A stretch of DNA of 64,000 bases from Lentinus brumalis (Eukaryota; Basidiomycota; Agaricomycetes; Polyporales; Polyporaceae). Location: NCBI GenBank assembly GCA_001792895.1, contig MARA01000022.1, forward strand, positions 372,001 to 436,000. Direction: 5' to 3'. The notes under the pieces are model-generated. The model had not been told where the DNA came from. It saw only the letters and a program-made list of their open reading frames with translations, and ran no database searches. A program made the translations under genes and the position numbers. Positions 24,111 to 35,979 of this stretch are shown here, piece by piece. Each line of letters opens with the position of its first letter. The stretch's first letter is position 1.

Positions 24111-24429
24111 ACCTGCCGGAGATAGTAAGGGCCAAGCTGTCCCGCAAAAGGAGGTGAAACGAGCCTCCACTGGTATACGGTAGAGCATCATACCTTACAG
24201 GTTGTTGACCAGCTACACCGATCGGCGGCGGTGTGCCGCCTTCGCTAGCCGCCAATAGACGAGTGTAAAGGCTGATCTGAATCCAAGGCGTTATTAGCGT
24301 ACGGGCTCGGGCAGACATCGACTGACTGGCGGCGCCGCGGACCTGATCCTGGGGACGAGAGGCGTCAGCTTTACCCAAGAACTGGTTGCAACTCGGAGTA
24401 CTCACCGAACTGCCTGAGTCCAAGCTCCA

Positions 24430-24660
24430 CCAACAACCAGCCGACCAAAAAATCAAGCTAAAGCACTCAATCAGCCGACCAGGAGCGCAAGGTAATGTAC
24501 TTGGCCCGGCCGACCGAGAGGGTAAGCGATGCCACGAGACAACCGGCCGACAAGCAAGGCAAGTTATGCGACACGACCAGCCGACAAAGAAAGCAAGCTA
24601 CGGGACGCGACCAGCCGACAAGGAAATCAAGCTACTGGACCTCGTCGGCCGAGCAGAGGC
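24430..24660 (+). repeat. 34-bp minisatellite, right arm
   Basis: Plus-strand units containing accagccgac and agcaagcta recur near 24430, 24470, 24505, 24545, 24580 and 24610. They are the inverted counterpart of the array at 21605-21755. Confidence 0.75.
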
Positions 24661-24994
24661 ACGAGCTGCTACCTGCGCCAGCCGGTAAGTGGTCAGTGCA
24701 ATGTGAGCCGCAGATGCAAGCGCTCACCTTCGCCGATCGTCCCGCGTCCGCGGAGTCAACGTTGTCCCCGACGACGAGGACCCCCGCCGGCAACCTCGCA
24801 CTGTCCTCTCATACCTCGCCAGAATCGTAGCTCAACTCGGTATCGTTATCGACTCACCCTCTCTCGCCGGTACGTCCATTGGGCTGCACCCAGGGGGCAC
24901 CGGCCGAACAGCAATCCTGAACATTTATCGTCATCCGCCGGTGTCCGCTGACTTGAAACCCAGCCAGTTTGTAAGGGTCGCTGTACAGTAAGTC

Positions 24995-26175
24995 CAGTAT
25001 ATGTATATGTCACTATGTGTCTATCTGACATGCGTCTTCGCCTTCTGCGTCGTTCAGTGTCCTGGCTGCGGCCTATACTTAACGAACACGATGCCGGCGG
25101 CGACGTCAAAATGACACTGAAGCCATCTGAACTTCGAGCCCATTGGCCTTCTATTGAGTATCGGCCACGCCGCGCTTCGTGCTGCCCGGAGGGTGAAGCT
25201 CGTGGGACTCAGGAGGACCTGTTACGCCACGACGCTGGCATCGAACCTCCTTGCTAAGAGTCGTGCCCTCTCCTGTTCAGTAGCCCACTCGGGTGTAGCG
25301 GGAGGCCGCCCGAAACATGATAGCTGTCCACTGAACGAACAAGGTGTATTGAGGACACTGCTCACCGTAAGACGCCTTCGGACTCGACCGTGCGAGCGGA
25401 AACTTGAACACGCAAGCAACACGGACTCGGGGCCCCGACGTCCTAGTGAGCATGCGCAGCTGCATTGCCGCATCGACGCTGCCGCGTGCAACGTGCGTGC
25501 CTACGAAGTCAGTGAGAACGCGGATCAGGAGTAGGAACACACCTTGATAATTGAATGACGCTTGCAACAGAACAGTGGTTTTGTGATATGTCAGCTTCAT
25601 AGGGCGTTGTTAGAGTTTGCGACCTATCATGGCGGTACATTTATGATCAGCCAGAGCGTACTGTGATATCCCCTTCATGGGAGGAGCATCGTCCAGGCCG
25701 CTTTGACACGGGCGTCGCCGGTCAAGACTGATGTAGACTCGTGCTTCTCGAATTCTGTACTTAGCCACGATGGGAACAGACTGCTTGCTCAGTCCATCGA
25801 TTCGGGAACACAGTTCACCTCGGAGGATTGGTCAGATCTCGACAACGACGGGAAAGATACCCTTCCAAAATTGCCAGCGTGGTAGAAGTCGCGTCAATAC
25901 ATTGATGGGAGAGCCATTTCGATAGTGGACGTGGCTAGATACGAGCTTTTGGAAAGCAACGTCTCCGTAAAGCATCGAAACTGCAATAGTACGCACAACA
26001 TCAATGTGGACATGCGAGGCCGAGGACGTTGTATATGGATACAGCGGCCATTGCTGAGTAGATGATACGTGCAAGAAACATCGTGAGACGAGTGATGGTA
26101 CGGAAGATATGAGAACCAGACCGGCACGGTGCAATATGCACCGGGAACATGGCACCAGTGCAAAACTGGGGGTCA
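24995..26175. other. Intergenic stretch right of the inverted-arm element
   Basis: No gene is supported. Several open frames of 60-130 codons overlap on both strands, without known motifs. The last few hundred bases form the 3' flank of the CstF-64 homologue. Confidence 0.4.
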
Positions 26176-27808
26176 CTAACTCAAGCCAAATTGCCTCCTC
26201 TGACGCGTACAGTAAGAGCATATCTCAACGGCGAACGAAGCGTGGGACATACCAGCTGCATGATCTGCTCTCTCTCCTTTGGGGGCAACGAGTTGAGCTG
26301 CTCCGGAGTCAATTGGAGCACTCGCATCAACATATCCTGTACAACATGTTCCGCTGAATCAGCACCACCACATCCCGAGAGACTCCAACAGAACACGTAC
26401 CCTCTGCGCCTCGTCGAAGCCAGGCATGGAGCCCGCCGGAGGTGGCGCGACAGCCTGAGGAGGCGGAGCCTGCATCTGAGGCGGGGGAGCATGCATGGGC
26501 TGGTTGGACATCGGAGGTGGATGCGCTTGTTGCGGGTGAGGCGGTACCGCCTGCGGTGGCGCTTGCGGCGGTGGGGGACGATAGTAAGACGGCGGCATTT
26601 GCGGGGGAGGCTGGGCGTACATGTTCATGGGGGGGATGGGAGGCGTCGGGTGATGCACGGGAGTGTGCGACGGTGGGGGAATAGCTGGCGGGTACATCGA
26701 GGGTTGGGGCTGGTTCAGCGGCGGTGGCCCAGATGCGGATAGGTAGGGAGGCGGCGCGGCGTGTGTCGGATGTACTGGCGTAGGCATTGGTGCCGGCGCG
26801 GGCATGGGTGCTGGAGCGGCCGAAGGAACTGTGACGCCAGCAGCCGCAAGCATGCGCTGGAAGTAATGTCAGATCATGACAGCATGCAAGTGGTGAGATC
26901 ACATACATTGAGAATCGCGGGGTCGACGATCTTGTGAAGCAGTAGCGCTTGGAACAGCGCATATCCTAGCTGCGGGTGGGCGACAAGCAAGGTGCGGGCA
27001 TGCTCCGGATGCGTGATGACAAAGGCCTGCGGATAGGGGGTGAGCTACCACGGTTCGTACACGGAACGTAGAGGGCGCACCTTCATCTGTGCCAGGACTT
27101 CGAGGATCTGGCCGGGGTCGGACGTCGCCAACACGTTGGTGATAGCATCCGACGCGTTCGTCCCTGGAGGAAGGGACACACCCTTTGGAAGATTGTGTAG
27201 GAACGAGTTGGGGTCATCTCCCCGACCATGCCGGTCATCTCTGTCACCTCCACGCTCACGTTCATTGCGCTCGCGCCATTGTGCACGGGTCTCGCCCCCG
27301 TCTATGATCTCGCCACGCACCGTTGTCTTTCCTTGTAGGAAAGGATCAGAGTCTGCGAGATCTATACGTAGCGGACGACCACCAATCTCCTGCCCATTCA
27401 GATTGCGCACAGCGGAGAGGGCGGTTTCATGTTCTAGCACATAACTGAGTGAAAAGCGACCAGACGGGCGGAGTATTATTACGCACCTGCAAACTCGCAA
27501 AACCCATAGCCCTTCGGTTTGCCTGTGTCTCTATCGAACACAAGTCTGTGGAGAGAAGTTCGTCGCGACGCATGCGCCTACGAATGCAGGACGGTACGCA
27601 CCTGAGACCAACCACCTGGCCTACGCTTTTGAAGACGTCGATCAGTTGCTCCTGCCGTTGTCTCCGTCAACACCTTCGCGCGGCCGCACAAACGCTACTA
27701 CTCACTTCCGCCATGTTATAGGGAACATTTCCCACTAAATAATATGTTGGTCCTTCGAGCGTGCACGTACAAGAACGCTGAGTACATACCAAAGACCACT
27801 TTGCTCAT
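26176..27808 (-). CDS. Cleavage stimulation factor subunit 2 (CstF-64 / Rna15 homologue)
   Basis: Nine exons fit exactly: 27808-27790, 27734-27706, 27651-27602, 27545-27487, 27433-27081, 27026-26907, 26856-26401, 26336-26253 and 26199-26176 (397 residues). Residues 1-80 form an RRM: KVVFVGNVPYNMAE is RNP2 and GKPKGYGFCEFAEHETA is RNP1. RPLRIDLADSDPF follows, as in fungal CstF-64. A hinge helix region (VITHPEHARTLLVAHPQL) binds CstF-77/Rna14. A long Pro/Gln/Met-rich linker comes next. The C-terminus, MLMRVLQLTPEQLNSLPPKE…QLRRQFGLS, is the conserved three-helix domain contacting Pcf11. The protein binds GU/U-rich RNA downstream of poly(A) sites in the nucleus. The first exon is only 19 nt. Confidence 0.95.
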
Positions 27809-28173
27809 CTTCGAAGCCCTCGATTCCGATAATGCCTTGCTTTCGTTCAGCACTTCCCGTGCCGCTGTATGTCTTGCTGGATGCTAGTAAACGTTTCGAT
27901 ATACTTGCACGCGATTCAAGGAGAAAGCGACGACAAGACGACAAAACCACACGGTAGTTGACGGTAAAGGGCCAGTCCAGGCTGTAAGCGCCAACGCCTG
28001 GCCATAGCGCTAGTTTTGCCGGCGTACTCGAGAAGGAACGTGCAGTCACGAAATACTTATGAGCAAAGTACTTACCTCCACCAAACGATGGATGCGGGTC
28101 AGCTACGGAGCCTAATTGACCATGTGAGATGCGTGAAACATTGTATACATGGTTATTGCTTGCGCAGACGCAG

Positions 28174-30831
28174 CTAGAAGAGCCGGCCTATTGCCACTGG
28201 CATGACTGCAACAACGAGTACTATAGCAAACATGTTCCAGCACCTCTGCATTCTTACCGAGAGCGCGCCGTTGTTTGCGTCTCCTGTACTGGAGGGCCGA
28301 ACCTCAGTCACTGATGCAGGCGAGGTTGATGCCTTGACGGAGCTAGAAGCAGCACTCGAAGAAACCACCGTGACGTTGAGCGTCGCCGTCGCAATAAAGC
28401 TCTCCCAAGCAGCGATTGTCGCACTTGGCACGGTCGACGTCCCCTCTGTCTTGGCCGAACCATAGAAGATCTCGTCACCTCCGGGCATAAAGTCCCCAGC
28501 CAGAGTTTTGTTCTCTCCACCAACAACCTCCCCGGTAATGGAATTCACGACCGTCCCGTTCCGATTCGACCCCAGCACGAACTCGCGCAAGAACACGAGT
28601 GCCTGTGCGGGTTTCCATTGCGGCACGAGATGGCCCGCACCCGTAAACAGGACATACGTCAGTCCGCGCTCCTGGTGCACGATGCCGGCAGCGTTCCCGT
28701 CGTCATCGAACCACGGCGTCGCGGGCTTGCGCGTGAAGCCCTGCACGCCGCCAAAGGTGAAGTTCTGAATAACGACCTCCGTCCCGCGGTGCTGCACCTG
28801 CGCGTCGTCGTTGCCCGAGTAGAAGACAAAAGAGATATTGCGCTCGGACGCGTTGGCGAAGAGGGGTGTGAGGAATGCCACGGGCTCGACGGAGGGGTCG
28901 CCGTGCTCGTTCCCGATGCTCTTGTTGTACACCGAGCCGAACGGGTAGTTGAAGCTGCTACTCCAGTTCTTGGATGTGGGTGCGTGTAACGCGGCGCGCC
29001 CGGCGGGGCCATTCAGGAATGGGCCAGCATCCATGTCTGGCTCGGGATGCGTGGCGTCGGGAATGTCGTAAACGTCAAAACCACCGTTCGCTACGGGATA
29101 GAGGGTGAACCACATGCGCTTAGCTAGGATGCAGAAGGAAGGACGTACACCACGGGAACGTGAAGTTCACGGCATAGTCGCGCATCTCGTCGAAGATGTC
29201 GCAACCATACCATGGGTCGATCGTCCCGTTTGGGCGCCCGGATATGTCCCGCTTCCACTGCAGAGCGTCCGCACCCCTTCGCTCATGGTAATCCGCTCTC
29301 TTCATAAACGGATTGGTTCGTGCCCGTACGGCGTACTCCGTCGCGATGGCCTCTCTCCATGAAGAGCCTGTTACTCTTGTCTCAGTAGCTTCCAGGAAGG
29401 TTGCACGAAGACCCTGGGTAAGGTTGAGCGTAGGGAAGTTTCCTCCCGTCGGCGGATAGGTGAGGTTGAGGTCGAAACCACAGAGATGGTGCCTGATGAA
29501 TGGCGGTCAGGAAAACCGTAAACAGACACCAAAAAGGGCACTGACTGCTCGCGGAAATAGTTGAACACATCTTGATCGTATCCGATGATAGCTGGATATG
29601 TCTCAATGGTATTGAGCTAGATTACAAGACCTTCATCAAGTGATGCTCATCAAGCCGATTTGAGGACCTTACCACAGGGAGATGCCGAATAGTTGCGAAT
29701 GATCCCAAAGATCCATCACCTATTGCGATCTTCTTCAAGTTAACTGGCGGCTTGGACTGCGCGAATATGTGCTTCACGATATAGGGCTGTAGGCAAAGGT
29801 ATAAGCGAAAGCTGGTAGAAGTATCACTGAGTAATCGGTACACATACTATGTACGTTCCCGCGTAGCTCTCACCAGTCAGGTAAAGAGGACGCGTAGCGA
29901 GGCTTGGGAAGACGCTGACGAGGTTCTTGAGGAATCCGATCTGAGAACAAATCAGCTCGACGGTCCCTATCTAGAGAGACTCGGATGATCGCATACAAAG
30001 TCTTCTCCCATCTGGTCTTCGTCAGCGACTACCAAAAGGGGCTGAGTGAACGACGTTCGCGGGAAGAATCGGAGACAAACTTACTGTATCCCTTAGCATC
30101 GGAGGTAGAGAAACCAGTGCCTGCAGGCGAAGATTTCGCAGGTGAGACCAGCTATAGTTCTCCGCCGAGATGTCTAGGTACCGCTTACCCACGGGTTGGT
30201 CGATCCAAATCGTGTCCGCAAGCGTGTTCCAGCTGAACGGGTTCAACACCCATGACCCGTTACTCAAAACGTGTATTGGTCCGTTCTGTGCGATGTTCAT
30301 ATCAGTTTGGAATCTCTCGCCAAGACTCACGATCCGCACCTCTGTGGATAGGCCGAGCATGCCAGACGATCCTGGACTGCATGATGTTTGTAGAACTCGT
30401 CAGGAGGGCGCAGGGACAGATAATCGACAATCATACCCTCCCTGCAGCCAGATAATCCAGGGCTCGCTGTTGTTTGCATGAGCTGGGGCCGAAAGAGAAC
30501 CATTCCTTCCTTGGCGCTCAAATCCCCAGAAGAACAGCGTGTTGTTAGGGTGTCCAGCCCGATTGACGGGTATGTTTCCCGCAAAGCTCCGAGGCAACGC
30601 GAGCCCCGTAAGGTTCGGGAGGGGAGACTGAACTTCAAAGTCTGAGTCGAGAATCAATAGCGTTCCTGGCGACAGCGACTCGAACTACTCACATTGTTGC
30701 CAAGCAGCATTCAGTGGACCCTTGGGCTGACCAGGCCATGCATGGGGAAATGAGTTCGGTGGCGTGAGCTGCGCATTTGCGCACAAGATGGCCGACAGCA
30801 GGAGTACAAGTGCCGTGAACATGCCGATCAT
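28174..30831 (-). CDS. Serine carboxypeptidase (S10), secreted and probably GPI/membrane-anchored
   Basis: The start at 30831 gives a signal peptide (MIGMFTALVLLLSAILCANA). Exons joined by eye give the family landmarks in order: WIIWLQGGPGSSGMLGL (oxyanion hole; intron between GG and PG), WNTLADTIWIDQPVG, the nucleophile LTGESYAGTYI (near 29880), SFVFYSGNDDAQVQHRG with the catalytic Asp, and FTGAGHLVPQWKP with the catalytic His. The Ser-Asp-His triad is therefore intact. Many N-x-S/T sites suit an extracellular glycoprotein. Past the catalytic domain a Ser/Thr-rich stretch and a hydrophobic C-terminus (MFAIVLVVAVMPVAIGRLF) suggest surface anchoring. It removes C-terminal residues from peptides at acid pH. 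About ten introns are present; the junction near 29120 was not resolved. Confidence 0.88.
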
Positions 30832-31589
30832 GTCACTCCGAAGTTACGAAGGGCAGTCTGCAAGCAGTTCGTGACATTATATAGTGTTGCAGGAGGTGCC
30901 CCTCGGGCCTCACCGCCCTCTCGTTATCAGGAATCCTGCAGGCGCAATCTTCCAACGGCATGAAATGGCAACCGCAAATGACGAGCTCTTGGTCACGTTG
31001 GGCAGAGAGGCCTCGTGCAGGCAGCGAAGTACACGTCCGGGGGCAATCCGCTCAGATCAGATGTAGAAGTCCACCTCTTCGCCGACGGGTCTGGCGTGCC
31101 GTCGTTCCGCTCGGTGCGGAGAATCCTCACCGCATCGCAGAAGAACGGACGCCCCAGAATCGTGCGTTCCGGAGCAAATTAGATTGCACGACATGAGGTG
31201 ATGCCGGTGTGGGAGGAACCTGGTCAGACTGGACTCAGGCTCGTCCGAGTAAGTACTTAGTAAGTCTCGAGTCAACTTCACGAGATTCGAGTGGATACTT
31301 ACACAGTAAAAACTTATACGACGGAACACTGCAAAGTGACTTCTCAATATCTCGTGTTCAAGTTTGCAAGCACGATGAGATCGGATGGTACATGGTAGGA
31401 GGACGAGGAGTATAGTACCAGTAAGTACTGTAGGCAAGTACTTTTTGTACTGGTACAGTGGCGGTGCTATCATCATTATAGGGTTTCTACCTGTTTCTAC
31501 CTACCACCACCAAACCACCACATCTGCTTTTCGTCCCAGGACCCCAGAGGGATAGCAACGCAGACCAAACGGGCACTAGCGCACGCAGC
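30832..31589. other. Intergenic stretch between divergent genes
   Basis: No gene seen. This 760 bp lies between the divergently transcribed carboxypeptidase and the unknown gene at 31590. Short direct repeats of 'agtaagtac' and 'gtactggta' words occur near 31250-31460. Confidence 0.4.
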
Positions 31590-32997
31590 ATGCTGACAGA
31601 GATGCAGCCTGAAGAGCTCGACCTGACTGTTCAGTACTACCGATTAGAGCACGGAACCGACGCGACACCGTCTAAAAGCCAAGACATCTTTGACGATGCA
31701 ACGCGGTTGGTTCTCTCGGTGACAAGAGAAGTGAAATGGTACACACCTTCCTCGAGTAGTCTGTCTTTTGGTGCGTACACTGATGTTTGAATCGATTCCA
31801 TACTTATACGCATCGCAATGTCTGATCCCCACCTGCAGCGATCGGTGAACACTGCTTCCAATGGAATAGAGAGGTGCCTGAACTGGAGAACGATGCAGAC
31901 GTTCGTAGCAACAGGGATATCGCAGAATGGGAGGACGACGTGGCGGTTGGCGATGACGAACTGTGGGCGCTTGCTGAACTGGAAGAATTCGACCATAGCC
32001 GCCTCCATCGTCTCCTTGAAGCGCAACCACCAGGGCACAATCACGCACCTTCAGCTGATGATCCTGCACTTTTAGGTGATGCTTTGACACCTCCAGCCGA
32101 CCCCTCGACACCTCCAGCTGCGAATTATAGTAATATGACTGTCGGTCAAAAGCGATCTCCAGACCGGGACTTCGACGCACTCGCCACGCATGCAAGTAAG
32201 CGTCCGAAGCTCGACGAATCATCTATCCGTGACGTTATATCTGAGGTGAATGAGTGTTCTGCTTTGATTGATACGTCGGTGCCTCATAGCTCATTCCTCA
32301 GCCCCATCTCTTCCTTTCGATTGCAACCACCGACGATCCCGACTATCAACCACCTTCCGAGGTGAAGTTACAGTGGTCTCCTATACCACCACATACGCTA
32401 TCGTCTGCCATGGACTACATGCAAGATCCATATACAAGACTCTCTTGGATAATACCCGTTCGCGGCCGCTTGCAATGGGATGGGGCGACGACCGCATCAA
32501 TACTCGCACCAAGTGACGGCGCAGGTTCACCTGTCTCCGACGGCCAGCTTCCGTGCGTCAACTCGGACTCATCGGGCGGCTCGGAGCTTGTGTGGACTCG
32601 CGATGCTCTGAACGATCTGTGGAACACTTTGAAGAACGTGCGCGAGTCGAAGCGTTTCGGTCCCCTCTCGCTCTCCTATCATGTCGCGATGCCCCCGGCG
32701 CTGGCGAGCTCCATGGGGCAATACTCCTACATTGGCTCGCACAAACAGACCACCCTCTCAATGTCCAGTTCCGCGACTAGTGACCCCTCTCTAGACGATC
32801 CTCCATTGCGAATCACCGGGTCTCCGTTACAGGCAGTCGACCACATCCGGGTTTATCACGACGCCAAGTATACGCAGAGTCTGCGCATGGTCCTCAGGGT
32901 GTGGTCGTACAAGAGAGCTGGGCAGAAGGTTCGGCTGTTAAAGGAGGCGAAGCTAGTTCTGGTCGACGAAAATCGGGAGGGGCTTATGCTATGTTAG
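31590..32997 (+). CDS. Uncharacterised protein, 427 residues
   Basis: Three exons (31590-31770, 31839-32245, 32302-32997) join in phase. The middle contains an acidic segment (EWEDDVAVGDDELWALAELEE), a Pro/Thr-rich stretch and a basic KRPKLDE segment that could be a nuclear signal. The C-terminal 200 residues look folded (LVWTRDALNDLWNTLKNVR, GPLSLSYHVAMPPALASSM) but match no family I can name. No membrane segment is seen. Clean splicing and consistent codon use support a real gene. Function unknown; a nuclear location is an inference from the basic cluster. Confidence 0.65.
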
Positions 32998-33648
32998 TGT
33001 TGGTACGTGTCAACTCGAGCTAGACATGATAGTATACGTTCCGTCTGACTTGATTCCTCAAGGCCTCACGGGCCGTCACATTCCCCGGAAGGGTAATCTT
33101 CCACGACTTCTATAATACACGTTCCACGCTGTTGATTACGGCCCCGCAAGTGAGCGTGATTTTCCACGGATGGTCACGACCACATGCTGATGTTACCTGT
33201 ATCACGCCTTCAGCTGACTGGGCGCCCCGGCTCGACTTGTCCTTTCAACTTGTAAACTACCTCTGCCGAGTCTTTGGGCGACGATAGGACCACATAGATC
33301 TGCGCAAAGAGACCCGAGGTCATGGTGCAGACCAGCCCTCACAGAAGCTGGTGTAGAGCTGCCGCATTAATTACGTTCACGCGAACGACGCGGTACGTTG
33401 TGGGTCAGCGTTGGTCTGATGATCCATGGTTTCCCCGCTTCGCTGACTGCTTGTGACCCGTCATATGGCGCTGCAGCCTTCTCTGCCGTGGCGATATTGG
33501 CCGCCATCACGTTGCACTATGGGACTGGCTGGGTTGATTCCATGGAAGGAGGTACGTGATTGACCGCGTCAGCGTACATATATATATGAGTACCGGCTCA
33601 GTACTGAACGACCTCTGCGTCACAGATTTCCTCGACACGTTGCACACC
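32998..33648. other. Intergenic stretch
   Basis: No gene or repeat recognised between the unknown gene and the carboxylesterase. A TATA-like 'catatatatatga' occurs at about 33577-33589, some 60 bp before the esterase start. Confidence 0.45.
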
Positions 33649-35628
33649 ATGGTGTCGCCGCGTCTTCTGCCGTTCGTCACTGCTTGCGCTGGCTTCCTCG
33701 CTACTGTCGCGTCGGCGAGTAACTCGGCGTCGAACGTCGTCGACCTTGGGTATGTGAAGTACAGAGGTAACTTGACGTACCCGGACACGGTCGCGTACCT
33801 TGGGGTTCCGTACGCTGAGCCTCCCTTGGGGGAACGTCGCTGGAGACAACCCTTGGCACTCGACACGGCTCGCGTCTCTCGGCAAGCGGGAGGGAAAGTC
33901 GTAAATGTGACAGAATACTCGGACTTCTGCATTCAAGGAAGCACCGGAGGTACGTACCGCCTGTCAATGCCTTGTGCCCATCACCTGAAGCAAAAGCATC
34001 CTTACAGGCGGCGATGCTGGTGGCGCGGGAAGCGAGGACTGCTTGAAGTTGGACATCTACGCCCCCGCTGGCGCGAAGAAAGGTGACAAGTGTGAGCACA
34101 TTGATTCTACTCATCGATGTAGAGCATGCTCATCATTTGTGCCAGTGCCCGTACTTGTCTACATACATGGCGGCGGCTACGTCTATGGCAATCCCGCCAA
34201 CTGGCCATTCGACCACTGGGTTCACCAGTCCCCAAACGTCGTCATCGCGTCTGTGTACTACCGCCTCGACTCGATCGGCTTCCTTGCCACTCCCGAGCTG
34301 GCGTCCCAAGGTCTCGGGGACCTCAACGCTGGCTTCTACGACCAGGTCCAGGCTCTGAAGTGGGTTCAGCAGCACATTTCCGCCTTTGGCGGCGACCCTT
34401 CCAAAGTCACCATCAACGGGCAGAGTGCCGGAGGCTCGTCTGTCGAGCTCCACTTGGTCGCACATGAGAGCAATGGTTTGTTCTCGCAAGCTATCGGTCA
34501 GAGCGTATTCCGCACCCCGTTGCCGTTGCCCGAGCAACAAAAGGTGCGCTGCCCTCTTTCTGTACGACTGCGTCGCTGATCGCTCTCATAGCCTATGTTC
34601 GAGTACTATGCGGAACAAGCGGGGTGCGGCTCAGGCTCTGCCGCTGCGAAGATAGCATGTCTCCGCAAGGCGGACGTGAGTGCGCTCTCCCGTGCTCAAG
34701 ACTTGGTCATGTACAACTTGTAAGTCCCACTGTTACATACACTTGCGACGTAGGTCGCTAATGATTTGGACATAACAGCACCGGGCCGTACTCCTCCTTC
34801 CATCCCGTGATTGACAACAGGCTCTTCACGGAGTATCCCTCCATCTCGATCATGAAGGGGAACTTTGCTGACGTACCCGTCATCGTGGGGTGAGTACTTT
34901 TTCCTCTCGTCTGAGGCGCCAACCTGCTAATATGCATTGATTGCATGCAGCTCGACGTCCAACGAGACCCTCTCAGGCGGTTCCAATATCACGGAAGCAT
35001 TGAAAGACTACTTCCCTCAGCTCACGCAGACCGACCTCGAACAATACCTCAAGGTTTACCCCGCCAGCGATTTCGACTCGGACGCGCAGCGCTTCCAGGT
35101 GGCTACGGGCGAGTCCGATGTCATCTGCGGGCGGCACATCATCGGTCTCGCAGCAGCGAAGAAGAACAAGGCGTTCACCTACCGCTACAACCAGCCAGTG
35201 AATAACGCGACTTCTGTCTACCACTCGTCTGAGAACTGGATGATGTTCCGCGGTACCTCGACTGGGTACGTATGCCCATCTTGATCCCGCCCTGTCCGCG
35301 CGTACGCTGTCGTTGCTCACTCGGGGTGTTCATCAGGTTCAACGGGACGACGACGTTCGAGCCGCAGACTGACCTCGACCGCGCGTTCGCAGAAGAGCTC
35401 ATCGCGTACTGGCTCTCCTTCGTGCGTACCGGCGACCCGAACACGTTCAAGCTCGGTCGGTCACCGGTCTGGCCCGAGTACACCACGAAGGGGCAAGAGC
35501 GGATCTCCCTCCAGGAGCCGAAGACGAACGACCTCACGATTAGTGGGAGTAATGCTGAGCAGGAGCCGGCCCTCGAGAGCAGCCGGTGTGACTTCGTGGC
35601 CAGCAAGTCGCAGAGGCAGCAGGCTTGA
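33649..35628 (+). CDS. Secreted type-B carboxylesterase/lipase (alpha/beta hydrolase)
   Basis: The start at 33649 gives a signal peptide (VSPRLLPFVTACAGFLATVASA). Landmarks follow in the family order: TVAYLGVPYAEPPLGERRW, a GSEDCLKLDIYAP segment, VLVYIHGGGYVYG (oxyanion hole) and the nucleophile elbow INGQSAGGSSVELHL. Next come VGSTSNETLSGG in the region of the acidic residue and VYHSSENWMMFRG with the probable catalytic His. The C-terminal part (AYWLSFVRTGDPNTF) is conserved in cholinesterase-like enzymes. The elbow has Gln instead of the more usual Glu before the catalytic Ser. Five to six short introns are present. It hydrolyses carboxylic esters or lipids outside the cell; the natural substrate cannot be told. 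The stop is at 35626-35628. Confidence 0.9.
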
Positions 35629-35979
35629 TGGACGTACTGGGCTGAGGTTGCACTTCACAAAAAGGCAACGCCTGTGGGATGATGAGTACTTAGCCTGTAT
35701 CGCTGCAGTAACGATGACGCACTTTTGTCGGACCCTCGCGGGAGATGGAGCTGTGCGTACAGCGCGCACCTCAAAGCCAAAGTACGAACAGATTGACAGA
35801 TGAACATTACTCTAGTAGGTTAGTGATGTATCGGATACAAATGTGGGTATGAAGATGATCCATGGGTATGCTAGAAGTGCACGCTCTACCGGAGTGCGTG
35901 AGCTAGTCTAATCTGATGCTGTAGCGGACAGTGCCCAAGCTGCAGAGCGAAGTATACAGTAGGCCCTGAGCGCCGAGTT
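35629..35979. other. Convergent 3' intergenic stretch
   Basis: A gap between the convergent esterase and transporter genes. No feature beyond presumed terminators was seen. Confidence 0.45.

Larger units (their letters stand above)
21193..24994. mobile_element. Candidate foldback-type element with long inverted arms
   Basis: Sequence reading inward from 21193 (gactcactgtacagcgacc…) reappears reverse-complemented at the right end near 24994 (…gggtcgctgtacagtaagtc). The match continues through distinctive blocks: an 'acccagccagtttgt' block, a 'gcaccggccga…agcaatcctgaacat' block, a 'gacgaggacccccgccggcaa' block and 'tcggccgagcagaggcacg'. The left arm spans about 21193-21755 and the right arm about 24535-24994. 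The arms differ in length mainly because of unequal numbers of a 34-bp tandem unit at their inner ends. Between the arms lie two zones of a short TCGCCGA motif and a central 1.1 kb without recognised genes. No target-site duplication was seen. Confidence 0.55.

Noticed and set aside
26327..26962. 211-codon minus-strand frame rich in Ala, Ser and Pro
   Set aside because: It is an alternative frame of the Pro-rich CstF-64 linker; the frame I used joins the RRM and the C-terminal domain.
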